A stretch of DNA of 44,264 nucleotides from an uncultured cyanobacterium (lineage in GTDB: Bacteria; Cyanobacteriota; Cyanobacteriia; PCC-6307; Cyanobiaceae): positions 1-44,264 of the forward strand of contig CAIJRN010000045.1 of assembly GCA_903823115.1 (NCBI GenBank). Direction: 5' to 3'. The notes beneath the pieces were generated by a model. It made no database searches. It was not told the DNA's origin and worked only from the letters and a program-made list of their open reading frames with translations. Positions 37,468-44,264 of the stretch are shown here, in pieces. Position numbers and translations under genes: made by a program. Position 1 is the first letter of the stretch, and every line of letters starts with the position of its first letter.

Positions 37468-38765
37468 CGCGCCACCTCCCACACCACGATCTCGCGGGTG
37501 AGCACCAAGCAGCGTTTGGCAGCCTTGGCCCACTCCACCATTTGCGCGGTGCATTGCTGCGACTCGTAGGGGACCGAGTACCGCATGTTCACCGGTAGCT
37601 TGACCGCTCGCAGCATGTCACCAACATGATCAGTAAATTGACGCTCTGGCGCCTTCCATTGCGTCGGTTGGATGATCAGCGCGATGTAGGCCGGCTTGTC
37701 GCTGGCGGAATCCTTGAGTTTCTTGGCAAAGCCGTTGATGATCCCGGCCAGTTCCTTGTTGAACTGCTCCAGATCCATGTTGGCAAGGTCGGTCGGGTCG
37801 TCGCTGTACTGGCCTTCCGCCTGCTTCCAGTACGGAGGATCCAGATAGACCAGATCCACATCCTTCCAACGAACAGAAGGCATCCCGGTGGTGAGATCAT
37901 GCAGCCTGATCTCATGCTCACGCGCCACGATTGGCTTGCGATCCGAAACGTGGTAGCGGCGGCTCCACTTCTTGCAGGCGTCAATGGTGGAGCCACCACC
38001 ACCGAACGGATCCACCACGATGCCGGCTGGGTTGGTGTACAGGTACAACAGGTTCTCGACCCAGCGGGTTTCGCTGTTGCCGAAGTGGCTGACGGCATTG
38101 GTCTTGGCTTGCTGCTTCCAGACGTTGTAGATGGGTGGCTCGAAGCCGGGGGGAATTATCGGAAGTCCATCCTCTGGACTTTCAATAAAATCATCAGCCC
38201 AACCCTTGATGGTTGGCTGTGGCACTCCAACAGCCTCGGCGATCTCTTCCTGGGTGGCACAGGCCAACCACATCTCGCGCGCCTTCTTTTTCTTGGTCTC
38301 CCTTTCTTCCTTGATGGTGCGGGAAAGCCAAGCCGAGACGGTTTGCTTTGAGACGCCAAGAACCTTGGCAATGTCGGCCTGGCTTTGATCACCAAGCGCA
38401 TAAAGCCGCTTGGCGCTGGCCTGGCGATCGTTGGTGTTCAGCGCAAAGCCGCGGTCCTGAAGCTCGCAGGCAAGGCGGAACGATTCAAGCGGTGAGCTGA
38501 TCGGATACTGGTAGACCGAAACAACAGGATCAGCGCCATCGGCACGGGTCTTGTAGGCGAGCATCCGGTGCCGGCCGTCCAAGAGCACGCCATCGGCGTT
38601 GATCGAGATCAGCTTCCCGGCCGCCTCGATCTGCTCCAGGTCGCGCACATAGGTCTGGACCGTGGCCGGGTCATGGCCTTCAACCCGTGGATACAAGCCC
38701 TCGTCAAAGACAATGCTGGAGAGCTTGATGCTTTGACGCGTTGACTGAATAGATGAACTATTCAT
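37464..38765 (-). CDS. ParB-like / DNA methyltransferase fusion
   Basis: 433 residues from the ATG at 38765. Residues 12-90: a ParB/Srx-like N-terminal domain with VFDEGLYPRVEGHDPATVQTY and LLDGRHRMLAYK. Residues 124-192: two helix-turn-helix segments (QADIAKVLGVSKQTVSAWLS and QEEIAEAVGVPQPTIKGWA). Residues 210-433: an amino-methyltransferase with VVDPFGGGGSTIDA (SAM site, 251-263) and YLDPPYW (308-313). The fusion suggests sequence-guided methylation of adenine or cytosine N4. It heads the long minus-strand operon under the divergent promoter. Confidence 0.85.
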   Translation of the reverse strand: MNSSSIQSTRQSIKLSSIVFDEGLYPRVEGHDPATVQTYVRDLEQIEAAGKLISINADGVLLDGRHRMLAYKTRADGADPVVSVYQYPISSPLESFRLACELQDRGFALNTNDRQASAKRLYALGDQSQADIAKVLGVSKQTVSAWLSRTIKEERETKKKKAREMWLACATQEEIAEAVGVPQPTIKGWADDFIESPEDGLPIIPPGFEPPIYNVWKQQAKTNAVSHFGNSETRWVENLLYLYTNPAGIVVDPFGGGGSTIDACKKWSRRYHVSDRKPIVAREHEIRLHDLTTGMPSVRWKDVDLVYLDPPYWKQAEGQYSDDPTDLANMDLEQFNKELAGIINGFAKKLKDSASDKPAYIALIIQPTQWKAPERQFTDHVGDMLRAVKLPVNMRYSVPYESQQCTAQMVEWAKAAKRCLVLTREIVVWEVAR

Positions 38766-38783
38766 ATGAGAAAATACCGGCAA

Positions 38784-38816
38784 CTGCGGCCGGCGCTGGA
38801 GAGCGGCTGGCCGCAG
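38784..38816. repeat. Hairpin in the leader of the methyltransferase gene
   Basis: CTGCGGCC (38784-38791) and GGCCGCAG (38809-38816) are perfect 8-base arms, with partial further pairing inside. On the minus strand it lies between promoter and ATG (19 bases before it), so it could modulate translation or bind a regulator. Confidence 0.55.
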
Positions 38817-38861
38817 CCAGGGGCGGGCGGGGTTGCACCCCCGCTTGTTCCGCACTCCAGG

Positions 38862-38890
38862 ATCATAGTCCGTTGATTACGAAAGCGCAA
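38862..38890 (-). promoter_or_regulatory. Early leftward promoter
   Basis: Minus strand: TTGCGC (38885-38890), a 17-base spacer and TATGAT (38862-38867). It drives the ParB-methyltransferase operon. Its -35 is only five bases from the -35 of the rightward promoter. Confidence 0.65.
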
Positions 38891-38895
38891 CCACG

Positions 38896-38924
38896 TTGGC
38901 ATCGGGAAACCGTAGCGGTATGCT
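38896..38924 (+). promoter_or_regulatory. Early rightward promoter
   Basis: Plus strand: TTGGCA (38896-38901), a 17-base spacer and TATGCT (38919-38924), 29 bases before the ATG of the ribbon-helix-helix gene. Same boxes and spacing as the promoter at 41983-42011. Confidence 0.65.
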
Positions 38925-38953
38925 TGCCCTGTGCTTTCCCAACCCTACAGCTT

Positions 38954-39118
38954 ATGTCCTATCCGTCCGCCGTCCCCCCCAGGAAGCAGATCAACTTGGA
39001 CATCCCGCTGGAGCTGATCCAGCACCTCGACCGCCGCGCCGCTGAGCGCATGTGCTCCCGTGCGGCCCTGGTGCGGGCTCTGATCCTCGACGACATGGAC
39101 CGGGCGGCCGCACGATGA
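38954..39118 (+). CDS. Ribbon-helix-helix protein B
   Basis: 54 residues from the ATG at 38954. RKQINLDIPLELIQHLDRRA, then AERMCSRAALVRALILDDM is a clear CopG/Arc ribbon-helix-helix. It is encoded directly downstream of the back-to-back early promoters, so autoregulation or control of both directions is likely. It overlaps the replication gene in ATGA. An earlier ATG at 38753 would run through both promoters and is rejected. Confidence 0.75.
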   Translation: MSYPSAVPPRKQINLDIPLELIQHLDRRAAERMCSRAALVRALILDDMDRAAAR

Positions 39119-41604
39119 GCCATCCCCTAGATGCTGCCCTCGGGCGTTGGCCCGAGCTGTTGCAGTCGCTCGCCCATCTATCGGCCGATCAGCTCACCGA
39201 TCGCCACCAACCCTGTCCAGCCTGCGGCGGCACCGATCGCTACCGCTGGGACCGTGATGAGGCCGAAGGCGGCTGGTATTGCAACCAGTGCGGCGGCAAG
39301 GACCATGCAGGCGGCGCCGGTAGTGGCATGGACCTGCTGACCCGCATCACCGGCTGGAGCTTTGCCCAAGCGGCCGAGCGGGTGGCCCAGCACCTCGGCA
39401 CCGATCAGCGCCGGCCTGACCCCTTGGTGGTCGCCGATGCCGAACACATCTGGCACTACACCGAGACCTTCGCGGTCAGCCGTCAGCCGGGCAAAATCAT
39501 CCGCCCCTGGTCATGGGACGGCAGCCGCTGGCAGCAGAAAGCACCCCCAGCCCCCCGGCCGCTGTACTGGGCCCGCCGCAATGCCGGCGCCCCCGTGCTG
39601 GTGGTCGAAGGTGAGAAGACCGCCGATGCAGCAGCCAAGCTCTTCCCCGATCACGCAGTCTGCTGCTGGTCCAGCGGCTGCAAGAGCTACGGCAAAGCCG
39701 ACTGGTCAGCCCTGCGCGGTCAGACCGTCACCCTCTGGCCTGATGCCGATGATCCCGGCTGCCAGGCCATGGCCAAACTGGCCGGGATGCTGCTGGTGCT
39801 CGATTGCACCGTGGCCATCATCAGCAACGACCCCGGCGTGCCATCCGGCTGGGATCTGGCCGATGCGCCATGGACCCAGAAGCAAGCCGCCAGGGTGATG
39901 GCCAGCCACTCCCGCACCCTGCCGCCCTTACCGGTCAAGCCTGAGCCGGCCACCGCTGACAAACCCCCGCCAGCGCCACCGCTGCCGGCCAGCAATGCCC
40001 ACTTCACCTGCCTCGGTTACGACGACAGCGGCAACCGCTACTACCAGCCTCACAGCTCCGGCCAGGTCGTTCGCCTGCCATGCGCCAGCCATTCCGGCAC
40101 CAACCTGGTCAGCATCGCCCCGCTGCCCTACTGGGAGGCATTGTTCCCCAGCAAGATGGGCGTGTCATGGACAGCGGCTGCATCGGCACTGTTCGAGCAG
40201 CAGTGCAGGGTCGGCATGTTTGACCCCGACATCATTCGCGGCCGCGGTGCATGGTGGGAAGCTGGCCAGCCGATCCTCCACCTCGGTGATCGCCTGTTGC
40301 TGGACGGCGAAAGCCACAGCCTGCAGCGGCCTGGCTCACGGTTCCATTACCAGCGCCTCACCGCCATGGAAGGCCCCGGCGATGCCCTGCCGCTCAGTGA
40401 TGAGGAAGCGGCCCAGGTTTGGCACCTTGCCGAGCGGTTCCATTGGGACGTTCCCGCCTCTGGTCAGCTCATCGCCGGCTGGGTGGTGCTGGCGCCGATC
40501 TGCGGCGCACTCCGCTGGCGGCCCCACATCTGGCTTGCCGCGGCGGCGGGCTCCGGCAAGTCCACCCTGATGGAGCGGTTCGTTGGCACCCTGCTCGGTG
40601 ACATGTGCCTCATCCCCATGGGCAACAGCTCCGAAGCCGGCATCCGCCAGAAGCTGCGTTGCGATGCCTTGCCGGTGGTGATGGATGAGAGCGAGGCCAA
40701 CGAGCGCATCGACCAGCAGCGCATTCAGTCGATCCTCACCCTTGCCCGGGTGGCCAGCAGCGAAAGCCGCGCCAGCACCTTCAAGGGCAGCCCTGGAGGC
40801 GTCGTGTCGTCGTTCCGGGTGCGCAGCATGTTCCTGCTGGCCTCCATCGCCACGGGGCTGAAGCAGGGGGCCGACAGGCGGCGCTTTGCCCAGCTCACCA
40901 TGCGCAATCCCGCAGATATGCCCGACGACGTCCGTGCGGCCCACTGGCAGGCCTTAGACCGCGACCTGGATGCCACCATCACCCCAGAGTTTGCGCAGCG
41001 GCTGCTGGCCCGCACGCTGCGGCTCATCCCGGTCATCCGGGAAAGCATCAACGTGCTCACCGCCGTTGGCGCCCGCGTGCTCGGCAGCCAGGCCCTCGGT
41101 GATCAGTACGGCACCCTGTTGGCCGGTGCCTGGCACCTGCAGTCCAGCGAGGTCATCACCGAGCAGCGGGCTGAAGAGCTGCTGAGCGCCAGCGACTGGG
41201 CCCCCTATCAGGAAGAGCTGGAGATCCCTGATGAGCGCCGCTGCCTCAACAAGATCCTCCAGCATCAGCTGCGGCTGGACGTGGACCGCAGCGCCACCAC
41301 GCGCACGGTGCTGGAGCTGGTGCAGGCCTGCCACCTCGGCATGGATGCCGCCAACCCCACCAGCCCGGTGCCACCCAGCACCGCAGCAGCCGCGCTTGCT
41401 CGCCATGGGCTGAAAGTGGTCGAGGGCCAACTGCTGGTCAGCAACAGCGCCGAGGCCCTCGCTCGCATCCTCGCCGACACGGCCTGGGGCAACAACTGGT
41501 CAGGCGTGCTGCTGCGGGTGCCACAGGCCAGCAAGCAGGCACCGCAGTGGTTTGCAGGCATTGGCATGAGCCGGGCCGTGGCCCTGCCGGTCGAAGGGCT
41601 CTAG
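39115..41604 (+). CDS. Primase-helicase (zinc ribbon, Toprim, D5-like helicase)
   Basis: 829 residues from the ATG at 39115. Zinc ribbon near residues 33-62 (PCPACGGTDRYRW, GWYCNQCGG). Toprim domain with VVEGEKTADA (163 onward) and LWPDADDPG (about 207-215). C-terminal ATPase with AAAAGSGKSTLME (Walker A, about 479-484) and ALPVVMDESEAN (Walker B). The family primes and unwinds DNA at the fork, often as the sole replication initiator in temperate phages. No separate DNA polymerase is present, so host polymerase is used. A terminator and repeat field follow. Confidence 0.85.
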   Translation: MSHPLDAALGRWPELLQSLAHLSADQLTDRHQPCPACGGTDRYRWDRDEAEGGWYCNQCGGKDHAGGAGSGMDLLTRITGWSFAQAAERVAQHLGTDQRRPDPLVVADAEHIWHYTETFAVSRQPGKIIRPWSWDGSRWQQKAPPAPRPLYWARRNAGAPVLVVEGEKTADAAAKLFPDHAVCCWSSGCKSYGKADWSALRGQTVTLWPDADDPGCQAMAKLAGMLLVLDCTVAIISNDPGVPSGWDLADAPWTQKQAARVMASHSRTLPPLPVKPEPATADKPPPAPPLPASNAHFTCLGYDDSGNRYYQPHSSGQVVRLPCASHSGTNLVSIAPLPYWEALFPSKMGVSWTAAASALFEQQCRVGMFDPDIIRGRGAWWEAGQPILHLGDRLLLDGESHSLQRPGSRFHYQRLTAMEGPGDALPLSDEEAAQVWHLAERFHWDVPASGQLIAGWVVLAPICGALRWRPHIWLAAAAGSGKSTLMERFVGTLLGDMCLIPMGNSSEAGIRQKLRCDALPVVMDESEANERIDQQRIQSILTLARVASSESRASTFKGSPGGVVSSFRVRSMFLLASIATGLKQGADRRRFAQLTMRNPADMPDDVRAAHWQALDRDLDATITPEFAQRLLARTLRLIPVIRESINVLTAVGARVLGSQALGDQYGTLLAGAWHLQSSEVITEQRAEELLSASDWAPYQEELEIPDERRCLNKILQHQLRLDVDRSATTRTVLELVQACHLGMDAANPTSPVPPSTAAAALARHGLKVVEGQLLVSNSAEALARILADTAWGNNWSGVLLRVPQASKQAPQWFAGIGMSRAVALPVEGL

Positions 41605-41990
41605 GGCCACCAAACAAGCTCTCAAAAGCAGAACCCTTGCTACGACTGGGTTCCAAACGCCGCCAAACGCTCTTGTTTGGCGGTTTTTCTTTGGTACGAC
41701 TGGGATCTGGGCGATTCCAAACAACAAACGGGGGGATAGCCACAGATACATGTGCGCGTGATGCGGGCGCGTGATGCGCGCGCGCGTCGCGCTGGGGGTA
41801 TCTATACATCTCTATTTTGTTTGGAATTGATTGAAAGGCAGGCAGGCACTGGGTTCTCGGCCAAACAAGCCTGTTTGTTACTGTTTGTAAAGGCTGGTAT
41901 GACTGGGTTTCTGCCAAACAAGCTTGTTTGGTGGCCGTTTGGCGGCCCGATCCCGCTCCCCTGGTGGTGCTCCCTGCGTTGATTGGCAAA
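41605..41990. other. Iteron-like repeat field, candidate replication origin
   Basis: Gap of about 390 bases after the primase-helicase. CCAAACAAGC-type repeats occur at 41610, 41861, 41914 and, inverted, at 41817 and 41922; related CCAAACG/CCAAACAAC words occur at 41653, 41664 and 41717. CCAAACAAGCTTGTTTGG (41914-41931) is a perfect palindrome. Four copies of ACTGGG(T/A)T precede them (41645, 41699, 41848, 41902). A GC-alternating tract with GCGCGTGATGCG twice (41754, 41767) is followed by an AT-rich stretch (41800-41835). Repeats plus an AT-rich element beside the helicase gene are typical of origins. Confidence 0.55.
41660..41688 (+). terminator. Rho-independent terminator after primase-helicase
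   Basis: CCGCCAAAC (41660-41668), a 6-base loop and GTTTGGCGG (41675-41683), followed by TTTTTCTTT. The perfect 9-bp stem and T run make this the best terminator in the window. Its arms contain the CCAAAC word of the repeat field. Confidence 0.85.
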
Positions 41991-42011
41991 CCACCACGAC
42001 GCAGCTATGCT
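41983..42011 (+). promoter_or_regulatory. Promoter of the packaging operon, possibly leaderless
   Basis: TTGGCA (41983-41988), a 17-base spacer and TATGCT (42006-42011) equal the boxes of the rightward early promoter. The ATG at 42018 begins 7 bases after the -10, about where transcription should start, so the mRNA may lack a leader. Confidence 0.6.
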
Positions 42012-42017
42012 CTCGTT

Positions 42018-42326
42018 ATGGAGTTCGCTGTCATCGCTGAGAACCCGCTCAAGTCTGGCCACATCGTTGGCCTTGGTATCCCCTCGCGCCTGCTCGATCG
42101 CGATCAGGCCACCGACTGGGCCTTCGCCATGTTCAACTCCTACCAGTTTCTCGGTGCCTGCATCGCTGGTGATGTCTCCGGGCAAAAGGATTTCCTCTTC
42201 GTCTACAAGCACCGCCGCACACGCCTTACGGTCATCTCTGCTGCATCCATCGAAGAGGCCTGCACCTTCATGGACACCCTTGCCGCAACCGCTGAGCTGA
42301 TCTGCTCCAACATGCACACCAGCTGA
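42018..42326 (+). CDS. Hypothetical protein heading the packaging operon
   Basis: 102 residues from the ATG at 42018. MEFAVIAENPLKSGHIVGLG, then ATDWAFAMFNSYQFLGACIA, DFLFVYKHRRTRLTVISAAS and a C-terminal helix. A compact alpha/beta protein; no family recognised. It precedes the small terminase with a one-base TGATG overlap. Its early-type promoter suggests it is expressed before or with packaging genes. Confidence 0.6.
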   Translation: MEFAVIAENPLKSGHIVGLGIPSRLLDRDQATDWAFAMFNSYQFLGACIAGDVSGQKDFLFVYKHRRTRLTVISAASIEEACTFMDTLAATAELICSNMHTS

Positions 42327-42649
42327 TGGCAGCACAACGCGATTCAGCAGAGTTTGAAGCACGCTCTCAAATCCTTGCCAAAATCCTCATGCGAGGTGGC
42401 AAACGTTCTGATTGTTGTCTTTATGCGTCGGAAAACTGGGGAGTAGGGGATCGGCAAGCTGAACGCTATATCTGCCGCGCACGGGACATCATTCGCGCTG
42501 ACTGGTCTGATGTGCAACGCGATCAGATGATGGCCGAAATCCTCAGCCAATACAGCAGCCTGCAGCTCGCAGCCCGTGAACAGGGCCAACTGCATGTAGC
42601 CCTCGGCTGCATCCATGGGGCCGCCAAGCTGGCGCAGCTGGTGGTGTGA
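42326..42649 (+). CDS. terS: Terminase small subunit
   Basis: 107 residues, directly upstream of and overlapping the large terminase (GTGA). The N-terminal helices include GGKRSDCCLYASENWGVGDR, then QAERYICRARDII, which fits the DNA-binding helix-turn-helix of small terminases (pattern S-RQAERYI--AR). A C-terminal helical part follows. It should recognise the packaging site and regulate the large subunit. Confidence 0.72.
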   Translation: MAAQRDSAEFEARSQILAKILMRGGKRSDCCLYASENWGVGDRQAERYICRARDIIRADWSDVQRDQMMAEILSQYSSLQLAAREQGQLHVALGCIHGAAKLAQLVV

Positions 42650-44046
42650 GCATCCTCGCGGCGGCAGCGCCTGGCAGCGTGCTGCAGTCGCTCACGGCCG
42701 GTGATGCCATCCAAGATGTCGAGAGCCTGCTGCAACGCATCCAGGCTGGTCTGCATCCCCGCCAGCTGGACTTTGTGCAGGATCAGGCGACCGACATCCT
42801 CGGCGTGTCCGCAGGCTATGGCGCAGGCAAGACGCGGGGCCTGTGTGCCAAGGCCGTGCATCTGGCCATCGCGAACCAGGGCTTCATCGGCTGCGTGATG
42901 GAGCCGACCGGGCCATTGATCCGGGACATCTGGCAGAACGATTTCGACAACTTCCTTGAGGAATACGAGATCCCGTACAGCTTCCGGGCTTCACCATTGC
43001 CTGAGTATGTGCTGCACCTCCCTGGTGGTGACACCAAGATCCTGTGCCGCAGCTTTGAGAACTGGACGCGGATCATCGGTCTGAACCTCGCCTGGGTGCT
43101 GGCAGACGAACTCGACACGGTGGAGCCCCGCATTGCCGATCGGGCCTTCCCGAAGATCCTCGGGCGCCTGCGCTCGGGCAACGTGCGCCAGTTCGGAGCG
43201 GTGAGCACCCCCGAGGGCTTCCGTTGGATGTGGAAAACCTTTGCCAGTGACGATGCGCAGGGCCGCACTGATCGCCGGCTGATCCGGATGCGGACGATCG
43301 ATAACCCATACCTACCGCCGGACTTCATCGAGCGGCTGCAGGCCAACTACGACCCGCAACTGTTGCAGGCGTACCTCAACGGGGAGTTCGTCAATCTCAC
43401 CACCGGTCAGGTGTACGGGCGCTTCAGCCGCGAGCGGCACCTCCAGCAGCTGCCGATCCTGCTCGATCGCTTCGGCAACCTCCGCACCGAGGGCCAGGAG
43501 GGTGTGCCGGCAGCTGATGAATCCATCCTGGTGGGCATGGACTTCAACGTGGGCAACTGCAATGCCGTGCTGGCCGTGCGTCGGGGCCGGCAGCTGTGGG
43601 TGTTCGATGAGGTGGCCGGGGCCAGCGACACCGATGCGCTGGCTCAGGAGATCCGCCGCAGGCATCCTGAGGCAAGGATCCTGGGCTATCCCGATGCGTC
43701 CGGCGCCAACCGCAGCACCAACAGCGCCCGCAGCGACATTGCCATCCTGGCCAGCTACGACATCTCGAACATGTCACCCAGTGCCAACCCTCCCATCCGT
43801 GATCGGGTGGCTGCTGTTCAGGCTGCTCTGGAGAACGGCAACGGCGAAACCAGGCTCTGGATTGATCCACGCTGCAAACGCACCATCGAATGCCTGGAGC
43901 TGCAGAGCTACGACGACAAGGGCCAGCCAGACAAAGCCAGTGGCTACGACCACATGAACGACGCGCTCGGCTACCTGGTGCACCGCCTGTTTGAGATCGG
44001 CCGTGCGACCACCGGCAAAGCGGTCAGCAAGGTCAGGTTGTATTAG
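42646..44046 (+). CDS. terL: Terminase large subunit
   Basis: 466 residues from a GTG in a GTGA overlap. ATPase: Walker A GVSAGYGAGKT (53-63) and Walker B LAWVLADELD (148-157). Nuclease (RNase H-like): ILVGMDFNVGN with Asp298, VFDEVAG later, and the C-terminal YDHMNDALGYLVHRL with a catalytic Asp. The enzyme cuts concatemeric DNA and drives it through the portal. Its arrangement with a small subunit and portal is standard for headful-packaging siphoviruses, though the packaging mode cannot be read directly here. Confidence 0.95.
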   Translation: MSILAAAAPGSVLQSLTAGDAIQDVESLLQRIQAGLHPRQLDFVQDQATDILGVSAGYGAGKTRGLCAKAVHLAIANQGFIGCVMEPTGPLIRDIWQNDFDNFLEEYEIPYSFRASPLPEYVLHLPGGDTKILCRSFENWTRIIGLNLAWVLADELDTVEPRIADRAFPKILGRLRSGNVRQFGAVSTPEGFRWMWKTFASDDAQGRTDRRLIRMRTIDNPYLPPDFIERLQANYDPQLLQAYLNGEFVNLTTGQVYGRFSRERHLQQLPILLDRFGNLRTEGQEGVPAADESILVGMDFNVGNCNAVLAVRRGRQLWVFDEVAGASDTDALAQEIRRRHPEARILGYPDASGANRSTNSARSDIAILASYDISNMSPSANPPIRDRVAAVQAALENGNGETRLWIDPRCKRTIECLELQSYDDKGQPDKASGYDHMNDALGYLVHRLFEIGRATTGKAVSKVRLY

Positions 44047-44074
44047 GCTGCGATTGCCCAACCACAGCACCACC

Positions 44075-44191
44075 ATGGATTTCGCCTTCTTTGAGTACGT
44101 CAAGGGCCTGGAAGCCCGCATCGAGGCCCTGGAAGAGTTCCTGAGCGACGACGAGGACGAAACCGAAACCGAAACCGAAGAGGAGGAGTGA
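44075..44191 (+). CDS. 38-residue acidic protein
   Basis: Starts MDFAFFEYVKGLEARIEALE and ends in an Asp/Glu/Thr-only tail (DDEDETETETEEEE). A short hydrophobic and coiled-coil front precedes about 15 strongly acidic residues. It lies between large terminase and the strongly basic protein, which begins at 98 after the circle junction (44221 here). The opposite charges of the two neighbours suggest direct interaction, but that is inference. Confidence 0.65.
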   Translation: MDFAFFEYVKGLEARIEALEEFLSDDEDETETETEEEE

Positions 44192-44264
44192 CGGCAACAT
44201 AGGCAAACGCCGCACGCACCATGGCCCGCTCCTATCGCCGCGACAAGAACGGCAGGTTTGCCGG
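44124..44264. repeat. Right copy of the 141-bp terminal overlap
   Basis: Identical to 1-141. It contains the end of the acidic gene, the late box and the first codons of the basic protein (ATG at 44221). Confidence 0.97.

Noticed and set aside
37626..38351. A 241-codon plus-strand open frame
   Set aside because: Antisense to the methyltransferase motifs; no domain pattern of its own.

Overview
This window is one complete circular genome of a temperate tailed phage with a long non-contractile tail (siphovirus gene set). Its last 141 bases repeat its first 141 exactly, so the unique length is 44,123 bp. The repeat looks like a circular-assembly overlap rather than a biological terminus. The host is probably a GC-rich picocyanobacterium (Synechococcus/Cyanobium type). 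I infer this from a cyanobacterial-type AbrB regulator (3936-4274, minus), an early gene resembling one common in picocyanobacterial phages (30601-31128), and the overall GC-rich codon use. I see no tRNA, rRNA, CRISPR array, insertion sequence or reverse transcriptase.

Layout. The packaging and structural genes run on the plus strand from about 42,000 through the circle junction to about 24,500: small and large terminase, a 38-residue acidic protein, two very basic Gly/Ala/Lys-rich proteins, portal, scaffold, capsid, head proteins, MuF-like protein, head-tail adaptor, a sigma-70-like factor, tail tube, tape measure, tail hub, tail fibres with discoidin, collagen-like and LamG-like segments, a frameshifted tail chaperone pair, and lysis genes (holin candidates and a C39-type peptidase). 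Two islands inside this block are on the minus strand: the cyAbrB gene, and a two-gene head-tail joining pair (9737-10560). The integrase follows on the plus strand (24748-25752) behind a palindrome-rich gap that probably holds attP.

From 25,741 to 38,765 nearly all genes are on the minus strand and mostly chained by ATGA, GTGA or TGATG overlaps. They include an excisionase candidate, two paralogous zinc ribbons, Gp157, KilA-N, DUF3310, SSB, a DUF1071/Sak3-like annealing protein, a putative regulator, VRR-NUC nuclease, a DEAH helicase, a ribbon-helix-helix protein, a PD-(D/E)XK-like protein and a ParB-methyltransferase fusion. A back-to-back promoter pair at 38862-38924 also drives, on the plus strand, a second ribbon-helix-helix gene and an 829-residue zinc-ribbon/Toprim/helicase replication protein. 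Behind that gene are a strong terminator and an iteron-like repeat field (41,605-41,990), which is my best candidate for the replication origin.

The main unusual points are: the sigma factor with regions 2 and 3 but no region 4, beside a recurring late-region intergenic box; a cyAbrB gene placed like a lysogenic-conversion cargo gene, whose promoter shares a GCAATG motif with the promoter of the putative phage regulator; a lambda-type GGGAAAG frameshift site in chaperone genes moved downstream of the fibres; the methyltransferase/nuclease-like gene pair; and small AT-rich sequence patches, including one of 20 codons exactly over the MuF active motif.
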